The position numbers and the translations under genes are program-made. The notes below the pieces were generated by a model, which did no database searches, was not told the DNA's origin, and saw nothing but the letters and a program-made list of their open reading frames with translations. This document shows positions 5,797 through 12,874 of a DNA stretch of 15,870 nt, piece by piece. Source of the DNA: an uncultured Collinsella sp. (GTDB lineage Bacteria > Actinomycetota > Coriobacteriia > Coriobacteriales > Coriobacteriaceae); NCBI GenBank assembly GCA_900543615.1, contig UQSC01000040.1, forward strand, positions 1 through 15,870, written 5' to 3'. How positions within the stretch are numbered: position 1 is the first letter of the stretch; each line of letters starts with the position of its first letter.

Positions 5797-6648
5797 TTAG
5801 TCAATCAGATATTTCTCGAATGCGGCCATGTTCTTGGCATCTGCCGCCGCCGGATCATCGTAGTAACGACCGTCCGTGATTTCCTGGCCCAGCATGCCGT
5901 CGAAACCATGGGCGTTGAGTGTGGCAACGAAGGCGTCCATATCGTGCTTGCCATCGCCCCACACCAGATGGCCATACGGGTCACCGTCGATAAAGTGCAT
6001 CTCGTGAATTGCCCCATCACCAAAGGTGGCAAACCAGTCCTCGAGCGTCTCGCCAGCAACGCCCATCGCGGTTGTATCAACCATGGGCTGTAAGTACGGG
6101 CTCGCGACCTCGTCAATCATGCGCTTCGCATCGGAAACCGTCGTCACAAGGTTGCTCTCCTCGGGACGCAGGCTTTCCATCGTAAGCACCAGACCGTGCT
6201 CGCCGGCATACTCCGCCAGAATGGACAAGTGCTCGCGGCTGCGCTTCCAGGCTTCCTCGCGGTCCTCGTCCCAGTCGCCCCAGCCCGAGTTGACGGACAT
6301 ACGGTCGCACCCAAGTACCTCGGCAAGCTCAATGCCGTGCTTAAAGTACGCCAGGCTGCGCTGTTCATGCAGCGGTTTGCGTGCGCAGTACTGCCAAGGA
6401 TAGACAACGTTCTCGGGGCACAGAGTACGATACCTAAGCCCACGGTCTGCAGCCTTTTTCGCCAGGACCTCAGCCTCAAAGTAGCCCGTGTGGTCGAGCG
6501 TCACATGCGGCTCTGCGCACCACAGCTCAATGGACTCAAAGCCCAAACGCTGCTGCACATCAAGGAAGTAATCGAGCGACCACATGATGTAGTGGATATT
6601 CATGCCCGCAATCTGCTCGCGGCGCAGCGTCGGTTTGGATTCAGACAT
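5797..6648 (-). CDS. frlC: FrlC-like sugar epimerase (xylose isomerase-like TIM barrel)
   Basis: This is a 283-aa member of the AP endonuclease family 2/xylose isomerase-like fold. Metal ligands fitting the family are E158 (LTMESL), D191 (PMVDTT), H218 (MHFIDGD) and E256 (GQEIT). The motifs PEESNLVTT (162-170), HFIDGDPYGH (218-227) and GDGKHDM (231-237) parallel PYESNVVCN, HIVDSDGASDTH and GEGKMPL of E. coli FrlC, which interconverts psicoselysine and fructoselysine. Here it would funnel 3-epimers into the deglycase route. The gene begins 1 base after the amidohydrolase stop, and its AAGGAGG ribosome site lies inside the last codons of that gene, so the two are tightly coupled. Other keto-sugar epimerases share the fold; the operon context decides the call. 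Confidence 0.75.
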   Translation of the reverse strand: MSESKPTLRREQIAGMNIHYIMWSLDYFLDVQQRLGFESIELWCAEPHVTLDHTGYFEAEVLAKKAADRGLRYRTLCPENVVYPWQYCARKPLHEQRSLAYFKHGIELAEVLGCDRMSVNSGWGDWDEDREEAWKRSREHLSILAEYAGEHGLVLTMESLRPEESNLVTTVSDAKRMIDEVASPYLQPMVDTTAMGVAGETLEDWFATFGDGAIHEMHFIDGDPYGHLVWGDGKHDMDAFVATLNAHGFDGMLGQEITDGRYYDDPAAADAKNMAAFEKYLID

Positions 6649-6649
6649 C

Positions 6650-8233
6650 TTATGCCTCCTTATTTCGATCGAACACGATTTGTCCGTCCGACATCGTCAT
6701 ATCAACCGCAAGATCGCGTGCGTCGCGATAATCGAGGTCAAACACATCCCGATCGAGCACGCAGATATCGGCAAGCTTGCCGACCTCGAGCGTACCCAGC
6801 TCGTCTTCGCGCATCAGATCGTACGCGCCCCCGGCAGTCCAAGCGCGCAAGAGCTCGACAAGCGTCAGCGTGTTGACCTCATTCACAGGCAGTCCGTCGG
6901 CGAAGAATCCGCCGCACGCGCTGTAGATTGACTCGCCCAGGCTCGGAATCAGCAGCGGCAAATCCGTTCCACAGCACACTGTGCATCCGGAATCTTCCAT
7001 GCCGCGGCGATTCCAGCTGTGCAAAAGTCGCGTCTCGCCAATTTGTCGACGCATCATCGATAGGCAATCCTCGCGCCGGTCCAGCGTCAGAATCTGCGGA
7101 TAGACCTCGCAAATTCCACCTAACTTGCCAAACTCGACAAGATCGGTCGGGTCAGAGTTCTCGAGATCGGTAATCGCATGGCGGCGAAGCATCCGTCCAT
7201 GCTCGTCTCGAGGCAGCGAGGCATAGAGCGCCACGGTGCGACGAACGGCGCCATCGCCCTGGCAATGCAAGGAATATCGGAAGCCGTCAGCATCAATTGC
7301 ACGCAGCTCGCTCTCAATCAGATCCCACTCTGGTTCCTCGACGACCGTCTTGCCGGCAGCGCCCGCATCGGCCGTGTCCTCATAGGGGTCAATCATCTCG
7401 GCAAGCCCCGCCCATACGCCGCGATCGGTCATACGGTTGAAGCCAGAAAAACGAACGAACGGTCCCCGGAAGCGCTCTCGCGCCTCGCGGGCATATGCCA
7501 GATTTGCACCGGCGCCCACCGGCTGCGACATCATAGAGACGCGAACCGTCAGCTCACCAGATTCCTCACGGCGAGCCATTTCGTCGGCAAAGCCGTAGTA
7601 GTCATCAAACGCCATTTCCTTGATGGCGGTAACGCCGCGCTCGTTAAGCATGCTCATGTAGTCCGAATACCCGGCACGCACCTCGGGCAGCGCAAGGAAA
7701 TCGCTCATCATGCGCCAGATCTTCTCGGCATAGCACGCCTGGGGTGTAAAGCCATATCGCGCACTGGCGGCAGCGTTGAGAACGCAGGTCCCCGCTCCTG
7801 GTGTAAAGCAGACGACGGGGATATCGCCAAAACAATCGTCAAACACAGCTGCCGTATTTGCGTTCTCGACATCCGATGCCAACGTTTCGGGTAGGTTGTG
7901 GCCAAAAGCCGCCGCGCAATCCGGATGATCTTCTTTCCATGCACGCAAGAGCGACACAGCCTCTTTGGCATCAGCGATGCCGGACAGATCAGACCCCAAC
8001 GTCCGCAGCGCCCAACCTGTATAGAAGGTATGCACATCGATCAGGCCAGGCATGACAGTGCGGTCGCCCAGGTCAACTACCTCGTCCGCCTGGGTCAAAT
8101 ACGAAGCTACCTCACACTTGGTGCCAACAGCCTCAATTCGATTGCCACGGACCGCTACGAAACCTTCAAACGGCAGGTCCCCCGTACCGGTAAAGACGCT
8201 CTTAGTCGTCAGGACCGTCAAACGATCAGACAT
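6650..8233 (-). CDS. YtcJ-like amidohydrolase (amidohydrolase 3 family), altered metal site
   Basis: This is a 527-aa predicted metal-dependent hydrolase of the YtcJ/amidohydrolase-3 group, with a split beta-sandwich and TIM barrel. Seen are VMPGLIDVHTF (60-70), LHCQGDGAVRRTV (322-334, H323), RRHAITDLEN (350-359, H352), VCCGTDLPLLIPSLGESIYSA (419-439, D424) and the C-terminal GTLEVGKLADICVLDRD (480-496). The usual HxH metal pair after PGLID is H-T-F here (H68, F70), so one metal ligand is missing. The ATG at 8233 is preferred to GTG at 8242 because AGGTGG lies 5 bases upstream. It lies 9 bases after the carrier stop and 1 base before frlC. Family members act on N-substituted amides. A role in trimming the amine part of an Amadori substrate is only an inference. 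Confidence 0.75.
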   Translation of the reverse strand: MSDRLTVLTTKSVFTGTGDLPFEGFVAVRGNRIEAVGTKCEVASYLTQADEVVDLGDRTVMPGLIDVHTFYTGWALRTLGSDLSGIADAKEAVSLLRAWKEDHPDCAAAFGHNLPETLASDVENANTAAVFDDCFGDIPVVCFTPGAGTCVLNAAASARYGFTPQACYAEKIWRMMSDFLALPEVRAGYSDYMSMLNERGVTAIKEMAFDDYYGFADEMARREESGELTVRVSMMSQPVGAGANLAYAREARERFRGPFVRFSGFNRMTDRGVWAGLAEMIDPYEDTADAGAAGKTVVEEPEWDLIESELRAIDADGFRYSLHCQGDGAVRRTVALYASLPRDEHGRMLRRHAITDLENSDPTDLVEFGKLGGICEVYPQILTLDRREDCLSMMRRQIGETRLLHSWNRRGMEDSGCTVCCGTDLPLLIPSLGESIYSACGGFFADGLPVNEVNTLTLVELLRAWTAGGAYDLMREDELGTLEVGKLADICVLDRDVFDLDYRDARDLAVDMTMSDGQIVFDRNKEA

Positions 8234-8242
8234 CACAACCAC

Positions 8243-9706
8243 CTACACCGGAAGCATGCCAGAGATTGCCGTTACGATCAGGCCAAAGACGACCATGAAA
8301 ATGAAGAACTTCCAAATGGTCTTCCACCATTGGCCAAACGAAATCCTAGCCACGGCAAGACCGGCGACCGTCATGCCCGCCACGGGGCTGATGGTGTTGA
8401 TGGTCTGGTTGGCAAACTGGAGCGCGGTGACGGCCGCCTCGGGATTGAGGCCCATGAGCTCGGTCAGGGGGCCCATAACGGGCATGGTGAGCGCCGCCAG
8501 GCCAGAACTCGAGGGAACCAGCAAAGAGAGCAGGCCAAGGACGACATACATAAACGTGGTGTAGACGGCGGCGGGTGCACCGGCGAGCGCGGTAGCGAGC
8601 GCCTGGAGGATGGTGTCGATGATCATGCCGCCCTCGGCGATGACCAGAATACCGCGAGCGATACCGATAACGACGGCAGCGTACGCAAAGTCGGCGAGAC
8701 CCTTAACGAACTCCTCTGCGATCGTCTGCTGGTCAAGGCCGCCCAGGATACCGGCAAGCAAGCCCATGCCAAGGAACACGGCGGAAATCTGATTCATGTA
8801 CCAGCCCTGGGTAACAAGACCCCAGACGATAATGCCCATACCGCAAGCAAAATCGATAAGCACGAGCTTCTGACGGATAGTGAACTCTTCCTCGATGGAG
8901 GCATCGGTCACGGAAAATTCAATACGCTTGAGCTTATCGTCCTCGTACACAATGGACGACTCGGGGTTTTTCTTGACGCGCATGGCGTAGCGCATGGCCC
9001 ATGCGATACCGACGGCAGTGAAGATGACCCAAGAAACGGCACGCAGCCACAGTTGCGGATTACCCTCGATGCCAATGATGCCTTGGGCGATCAAAACATT
9101 AAACGGGTCGATGGTCGAAGCACAATATCCCAGGTTAGGACCAAGGAAGCAGATGATGAATGCCGTCATCGAGTCATAACCGATACCCATCATGATGGGA
9201 ATGAAGATGGCATAGAACGGCAGGGCTTCCTCAGACATACCAAACGTAGTGCCACAAATGGACAGCAATGTCATCGTGATGGGAATGATGAGGATGTCCT
9301 TGTTCTTGAGCTTTTTAATCACACGGCTCATGCCGGCATTCAAAGCGTTGGTCTTGGTGATGATCGCGAACGATCCGCCAATCAATAAGACGAACGCAAC
9401 GACGTCGGCAGCCTCTTGGATACCCTTGGTGGGCGCTTGCAGAACCGCGAAGATATCCTGGCCCAGATTGATGGTCTCGCCGGTCTCGGAATCGGTGTAG
9501 TTCTTATCGACCTGTTCATAGGTTCCAGCAACGGCGACTTCACGCTCGCCCGCCGCTGTCGAAATCGTCTTGCGCTGATACTGACCAGAGGGAACGATCC
9601 AAGTCAGGACCGCAAAGACAACGATCAGCAAGAACATGATCGTATAGACATGCGGTAATTTGAACTTAAAACGTCTGTTTGTCTTCTTCGCCTTCGTATC
9701 TGACAT
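8243..9706 (-). CDS. YfcC/DcuC-family membrane carrier, likely Amadori-compound importer
   Basis: This is a 487-aa polytopic membrane protein of the C4-dicarboxylate anaerobic carrier group (YfcC/DcuC-like). It has a basic N terminus (KKTNRRFKFKLPH), a first helix at about 22-38 ending TWIVPSGQYQR, and family-like segments FGMSEEALPFYAIFIPIM, LGPNLGYCASTIDPFNV, LVPSSSGLAALTMPVMGPL and TISPVAGMTVAGLA. Length is close to E. coli YfcC (about 506 aa). ATG 9706 has GGAGG 5 bases upstream; longer in-frame extensions lack a site and would run through the promoter. It is the first gene of the frl-like operon. E. coli uses the unrelated permease FrlA for fructoselysine, whereas the Salmonella fructose-asparagine locus uses a Dcu-type carrier (FraA), which supports uptake of an Amadori conjugate here. 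A dicarboxylate or peptide substrate is not excluded. Confidence 0.82.
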   Translation of the reverse strand: MSDTKAKKTNRRFKFKLPHVYTIMFLLIVVFAVLTWIVPSGQYQRKTISTAAGEREVAVAGTYEQVDKNYTDSETGETINLGQDIFAVLQAPTKGIQEAADVVAFVLLIGGSFAIITKTNALNAGMSRVIKKLKNKDILIIPITMTLLSICGTTFGMSEEALPFYAIFIPIMMGIGYDSMTAFIICFLGPNLGYCASTIDPFNVLIAQGIIGIEGNPQLWLRAVSWVIFTAVGIAWAMRYAMRVKKNPESSIVYEDDKLKRIEFSVTDASIEEEFTIRQKLVLIDFACGMGIIVWGLVTQGWYMNQISAVFLGMGLLAGILGGLDQQTIAEEFVKGLADFAYAAVVIGIARGILVIAEGGMIIDTILQALATALAGAPAAVYTTFMYVVLGLLSLLVPSSSGLAALTMPVMGPLTELMGLNPEAAVTALQFANQTINTISPVAGMTVAGLAVARISFGQWWKTIWKFFIFMVVFGLIVTAISGMLPV

Positions 9707-9748
9707 AGATACCTCCAAAGAACTCGAGACTGCATCGCATCTCGCTTC

Positions 9749-9771
9749 AACGTTTGCACAATGCAAACGTT
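9749..9771 (-). promoter_or_regulatory. Perfect palindrome in the frl operon leader (operator or 5' hairpin)
   Basis: AACGTTTGCA (9749-9758) and TGCAAACGTT (9762-9771) form a perfect inverted repeat around CAA. It lies 43 bases upstream of the carrier start and just downstream of the predicted transcription start. It suits either a repressor operator (for example for the GntR protein upstream) or a 5' mRNA hairpin. Confidence 0.65.
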
Positions 9772-9785
9772 CTATGACGTCCCAT

Positions 9786-9814
9786 AGATTACCAGCAGCT
9801 TTTTCCTTCATCAA
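9786..9814 (-). promoter_or_regulatory. Predicted promoter of the frl-like operon
   Basis: On the minus strand TTGATG (9814-9809) and TAATCT (9791-9786) are 17 bases apart, and the -10 carries a TGG extension (extended -10). The -10 hexamer itself is weak. Transcription would start near 9779 and run into the palindrome at 9749-9771. Confidence 0.45.
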
Positions 9815-9875
9815 GATAATTTCAAACTGATTGCCGCAACGCGGTTGAACGGTTGCGTTTGCGCCGTGAACGGTA

Positions 9876-9913
9876 TGGAAACGCCCGGTGAGATAATCCA
9901 CCGGGCGCTTCCA
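9876..9913 (-). terminator. Hairpin terminator after the gntR gene
   Basis: TGGAA-a-CGCCCGGTG (9876-9890) pairs with CACCGGGCG-c-TTCCA (9899-9913) around AGATAATC, giving 14 pairs and one A-C mismatch. It begins 11 bases past the gntR stop and separates the regulator from the operon promoter. The U-tract is short, so termination may be partial. Confidence 0.6.
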
Positions 9914-9924
9914 TTCGCAATGTC

Positions 9925-10668
9925 CTAGATGTCAAAAACGTAGCGAGACCCAACGATCCGCTGACGACCGATGATAAACGGCCGCCGCTGCTCATCGAAA
10001 AAGAAGGCTTCCATATAAAACAAGGGTTCGCCAACGGGAACTGTCAACAGCCGAGCGACCTCGGGCGACGCGCACGCGATCTCGAGCGCGCACGGGTCGG
10101 TAAACGCGGGCGTGCGGCCCGTCCGGTTGCGCACGAACTCAAAAATGGATTGGTTAGATAGAGGTGCCGTTGATAGATAGGCGTTGTCCTCGTAAACATA
10201 TATGTTGTTCTCGAGCATGACGGGGACGCCATCGGCAGTACGCACACGCTCGACGCAAATCAAGTCAGTTCCAACGGGAACACCAAAGAACTGTGCTTCG
10301 GTGGAATCCGCCGGCAGTATCTTTCTCGAAATGACACGCGCCCCCGGTTCCATTCCGTTAACGCGGCATGCGTCCGAAAAACTCTGGACGTCATCCTTCT
10401 GGCGAATCTTGCGCTTGAGCTTGGGGGCATTGACAAACGTGCCTTTCCCCTGTCGCTTCGTTAGATAGCCCTGTTGGACGAGCTCCTCAATAGCGCGTCG
10501 CACGGTAACGCGGCCAACTTTATAGCTCTCAGCCAATTCGAATTCGTTGGGTATCCGCGCGCCTGCCTTGTAGGCGCCGGAGTTGATTTCGTTTTTGATG
10601 ATATCGATAACCTGTTGGTACAGCGGTATCGCTGCTTTACCGTCAGTTAGCCCTTCAGTCGGTGGCAT
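9925..10668 (-). CDS. GntR/HutC-family transcriptional regulator with UTRA domain
   Basis: This 247-aa regulator has an N-terminal winged helix (about 13-80): IPLYQQVIDIIKNEINSGAYKAG, then the recognition helix VGRVTVRRAIEELVQQGYL and the wing KRQGKGTFV. A UTRA effector domain (about 95-245) includes VERVRTADGVPVMLENNIYV, FEFVRNRTG and the C-terminal EPLFYMEAFFFDEQRRPFIIGRQRIVGSRYVFDI. UTRA domains bind sugar phosphates, amino acids or related ligands. GGAGAT lies about 5 bases before the ATG. Its place directly upstream of and in line with the fructosamine operon, like FrlR and FraR in enterobacteria, suggests that it controls that operon with a phosphorylated Amadori compound as inducer. 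Regulator class is sure; target and ligand are inferred. Confidence 0.88.
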   Translation of the reverse strand: MPPTEGLTDGKAAIPLYQQVIDIIKNEINSGAYKAGARIPNEFELAESYKVGRVTVRRAIEELVQQGYLTKRQGKGTFVNAPKLKRKIRQKDDVQSFSDACRVNGMEPGARVISRKILPADSTEAQFFGVPVGTDLICVERVRTADGVPVMLENNIYVYEDNAYLSTAPLSNQSIFEFVRNRTGRTPAFTDPCALEIACASPEVARLLTVPVGEPLFYMEAFFFDEQRRPFIIGRQRIVGSRYVFDI

Positions 10669-10699
10669 ATACCATCTCCAAGCACAATTAAGTCTAAAA

Positions 10700-10734
10700 C
10701 GGGCTTAAGGGCATTCAACAAGTCCTTAAGCCCG
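10700..10734 (-). terminator. Hairpin with U-run in the gntR leader (terminator or attenuator)
   Basis: CGGGCTTAAGG (10700-10710) and CCTTAAGCCCG (10724-10734) form an 11-bp perfect stem with a 13-base loop. On the minus strand the stem is followed by TTTTAG. It lies 32 bases before the gntR start. It could end read-through from the HAD gene or, if gntR starts at a promoter near 10740-10770, act as a leader attenuator. Confidence 0.6.
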
Positions 10735-10795
10735 CATTAGCTTAAAGTATGCTAGGTGTCGCACCAAAATGTCGGCTATTTACTCATCAGACCCG

Positions 10796-10817
10796 AAAAA
10801 CGCGCAACTACCGCGCT
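10796..10817 (-). terminator. Short terminator after the HAD phosphatase gene
   Basis: On the minus strand a short stem AGCGCG / CGCGTT (one G-U pair) with loop GTAGTTG is followed by further T residues (five Ts from 10800 down). It lies directly after the TAG stop at 10819. The stem is only about 6 bp, so it may be a moderate terminator. Confidence 0.5.
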
Positions 10818-10818
10818 C

Positions 10819-11478
10819 CTAAGAAAGCGTGAGCAGCTCCGGCAGCTGGTCGATAATCTTGTCCGCGGCATCCTGGCTAAAGCCAAAGCGCTCCTCGCGC
10901 TTGGCAATGACCGTCAGGCCGGCTCGCTTACCCGCGGTAATGCCCGGAACGGAATCCTCAACGCAGCAGCAGCGATTCGCGGGCAGCCCCAGCAGGTCCA
11001 GCGCATGCAGGTAGATGTCGGGCTCGGGTTTGCTCTCCTTAAACTGCTCGCCGCTCACCACATACTCAAAGGCATCCGACAGCCCGCATGCGTTGAGCAC
11101 TTCCTCGATGCTAACCATGGGAGACGAGCTGGCAAGCGCCACGCGAACGCCACGGCGCGGCAGCTCTCGAATCGTATCCACGGCGCCTGGGTTAATCAAA
11201 GCCTGATAGTCGCGCGGACGCTTATGCGCCCACTCGTCCCAACGGGCCAACGCTTCCTCGCCAGTGAAGTGCCCCTTACCGGCGCGCTCAAACCAATCGA
11301 CCAGCATATGCAGGAAGAACTGATGCGAGGTACCGACCTGCCCATTCAACTCCTCTTGAGTCAGATTAAGCCCAAGCTCCTTGGCAAACTCGGCAGTCTC
11401 GCCCAGGTAGTAATACTCGGTATCGACAATGACGCCGTCCATGTCAAAGATAACGGCGTCGAACGGAAATGCGGACAC
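10819..11478 (-). CDS. HAD-superfamily phosphatase, beta-phosphoglucomutase-like
   Basis: This is a 219-aa HAD subfamily IA enzyme with a helical cap. Motif I is FDMDGVIVDTE with nucleophile Asp12 and acid/base Asp14, motif II is ALASSSP, motif III is the Lys in FKESKPEPDIY, and motif IV is CCVEDSVPGI. It should dephosphorylate a small sugar phosphate, or act as a phosphomutase, in the cytoplasm. The start is a GTG at 11478, because GGAGG sits 5 bases upstream and the protein then begins at SAFPFDAVIF as in relatives; the in-frame ATG at 11526 would put a terminator hairpin inside the gene. It lies next to a second, unrelated-type HAD gene. Substrate is unknown. Confidence 0.82.
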   Translation of the reverse strand: MSAFPFDAVIFDMDGVIVDTEYYYLGETAEFAKELGLNLTQEELNGQVGTSHQFFLHMLVDWFERAGKGHFTGEEALARWDEWAHKRPRDYQALINPGAVDTIRELPRRGVRVALASSSPMVSIEEVLNACGLSDAFEYVVSGEQFKESKPEPDIYLHALDLLGLPANRCCCVEDSVPGITAGKRAGLTVIAKREERFGFSQDAADKIIDQLPELLTLS

Positions 11479-11493
11479 GGCACCCTCCCTAAC

Positions 11494-11519
11494 AAAAGGA
11501 CGCCCGCAAGCAGGCGCCC
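11494..11519 (-). terminator. Intrinsic terminator between the two HAD genes
   Basis: On the minus strand GGGCGCCTG pairs with CGGGCGTCC (two G-U wobbles) around CTTG and is followed by TTTTG. It lies 23 bases past the stop of the Cof-type gene and 15 bases before the GTG of the next HAD gene. The two genes may therefore be only partly cotranscribed. Confidence 0.65.
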
Positions 11520-11542
11520 GAGCCATGCATTAATCGGCGATT

Positions 11543-12385
11543 CTAACCCAGTAGCTTATCCAGCGCCACCGCAATACCATCTTCGTTGTTATTGGCGGTC
11601 ACCATCTGGGCCACGGCCTTAACCTCATCGATGGCGTTTCCCATGGCAACACCGGTGCCGGCCCACTCAATCATAGACTTGTCGTTCTGGCCGTCGCCAA
11701 ACGATACGACCTCGCTGGCATCGATGCCGAGCTTGGGCAGGGCACCCTCGAGCGCGCGGGCCTTGTCGATACCGCGCGCCGTGTACTCAAAGTACCAGTC
11801 GGCCGTAAACATGCCCGAAAGCGTCTGGGTAAAGGGCGCATACATCTCCTCGTAATGCGCCTGCAGGTAGGCCGGATCGCCTGCCGTCAGCAGCTTGTCT
11901 ACGGGATAAGTGTCCACGACCTCATGCAAGCTCTCGACCTCGCGGATCTTAAGGTCGCAGGCATCGCGCTCGTATTTGACGATATTCTTCTGCGAGCCGT
12001 CCGGCAGTGTAATCATGCAGCGATACGAGTCCTCTACATGCAGGTCGCGCCCGAGCGAGATCATGGGGATCACATCATAGTTTTGCAGGTGATCAATCAG
12101 ACGGTGCAGTTCGTCAGCTGGCATGGCCTGGTCAAAAAGGACCTCATCGGTCTGAGCGTCGACCACATGCGCGCCATTGAAAGCGACTAGCAGACCGTCA
12201 TGGTTTTGGAGGTCGAGCTCCTGTGCCAGAGCATGTAGCCCCCATGCGGGACGGCCCGAAGCCAAGATGAGCTTAATGCCCGATTCCTGCGCCGCGAGCA
12301 GCTTCTCGCGCGTACGCGGGCTGATCACCTTCTGATCGTTGGTAAGCGTACCGTCGATATCCATTGCGATGGCTTTAATTGCCAT
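11543..12385 (-). CDS. Cof-type HAD-IIB phosphatase (YidA-like)
   Basis: This 280-aa protein has the HAD-IIB layout: AMDIDGTLTND (residues 7-17, Asp9 and Asp11), LASGRP (41-46), the cap region in the middle, and GFDA/GDGQND-type motif IV as VVSFGDGQNDKSMIEWAGTGVAMGNA near residues 229-252. Such Cof enzymes hydrolyse phosphosugars, flavin mononucleotide or pyridoxal phosphate with broad specificity. Length is typical. A strong AAGGAGG lies 6 bases before the ATG. It is transcribed away from the accessory genes to the right. Nothing ties it to the fructosamine genes except proximity and orientation. Confidence 0.87.
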   Translation of the reverse strand: MAIKAIAMDIDGTLTNDQKVISPRTREKLLAAQESGIKLILASGRPAWGLHALAQELDLQNHDGLLVAFNGAHVVDAQTDEVLFDQAMPADELHRLIDHLQNYDVIPMISLGRDLHVEDSYRCMITLPDGSQKNIVKYERDACDLKIREVESLHEVVDTYPVDKLLTAGDPAYLQAHYEEMYAPFTQTLSGMFTADWYFEYTARGIDKARALEGALPKLGIDASEVVSFGDGQNDKSMIEWAGTGVAMGNAIDEVKAVAQMVTANNNEDGIAVALDKLLG

Positions 12386-12535
12386 ATGTGCCTCCTTGCA
12401 TCGTTTTTATCGCGCACTATCTTATCCGAGCCGGGGCACGTTCGCACAGCGCGCGTATGACGGTTGCAAAACCACCCCATTTGAAACAAAGGCAAAAAAG
12501 TACTTGCAAAGACGCGTTCCGACATATAAGTTGAT

Positions 12536-12557
12536 AAAAGACCGCCGTTGCGGTTTT
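12536..12557. terminator. Small bidirectional hairpin terminator
   Basis: ACCGC-CGTT-GCGGT (12541-12554) is flanked by AAAAG on the left and TTTAAG on the right, so both strands show a stem followed by T residues (TTTTAAG on plus, CTTTTATC on minus). With a 5-bp stem it is weak. It may separate the chromosomal HAD genes from the accessory operon. Confidence 0.5.
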
Positions 12558-12775
12558 AAGTAGATCGAGCATATGAAGTTTGAGTTTTAGCGTGTAAGAA
12601 AAGGAAGATCGGCAAAGTACAACCCCAAACGCAATGACAACTTAATGAGGTAACTGCCACATGTGAGGCACCCAGGGCATTGCTGTCTCGATTTTGAGCA
12701 CGATGCCTTCCGCCTTGCATGGGCCGTTCCATCCCACCCCTGCAGCAACTGCCTCACGGGCTCATTGAAAACCGC

Positions 12776-12870
12776 ATAGCACCCCAACGTCAGCACATCA
12801 CCCACGGCAAGCACATCACTCACGACAACCAACACATCAACAAACAGCACGAACATCAACCGATTGGAGA
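12776..12870 (+). promoter_or_regulatory. C-rich, G-poor leader with repeated CACATCA units
   Basis: The stretch just before the first accessory gene is rich in C and A and poor in G. It repeats GCACATCAC-type units (12792, 12810) and further ACATCA copies (12833, 12853). Such unstructured, YC-rich RNA is the kind of sequence that can act as a Rho loading (rut) site or keep a ribosome site open. The composition is seen; the function is inferred. Confidence 0.35.
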
Positions 12871-12874
12871 AGCT

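Larger units (their letters stand above)
12386..12874. other. 489-bp intergenic region between divergent cof and the accessory operon
   Basis: There is no convincing gene here. It holds the cof ribosome site on the left. A possible plus-strand promoter has TATAAG at 12525-12530 with TTGCAA at 12504-12509, but only 15 bases lie between them. A hairpin follows at 12536-12557. The leader 12663-12757 can fold imperfectly (GTGAGGCA at 12663-12670 against TGCCTCAC at 12750-12757). A C/A-rich, G-poor tract follows at 12776-12870. I see no tRNA or att-like repeat. Confidence 0.6.

Noticed and set aside
7898..9388. A 496-codon plus-strand reading frame rich in His, Asp, Gly and Arg
   Set aside because: It runs antisense to the carrier and amidohydrolase genes, which are clearly coding. 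The low-complexity composition is typical of a mirror frame.
9707..9901. A 65-residue N-terminal extension of the carrier
   Set aside because: It would translate through the promoter, the palindrome and part of the gntR terminator. ATG 9706 has an ideal GGAGG site, and the protein then starts as carriers of this family do.
12481..12560. A possible tRNA or att site at the accessory boundary
   Set aside because: I could not fold a cloverleaf or find a GTTCGANTC-type T-loop, and no matching direct repeat was noticed at the right end of the window.
12770..12870. A possible CRISPR-like or tandem repeat array (CACATCA units)
   Set aside because: The units are short, irregularly spaced and not identical. 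There are no constant-length spacers and no cas genes.
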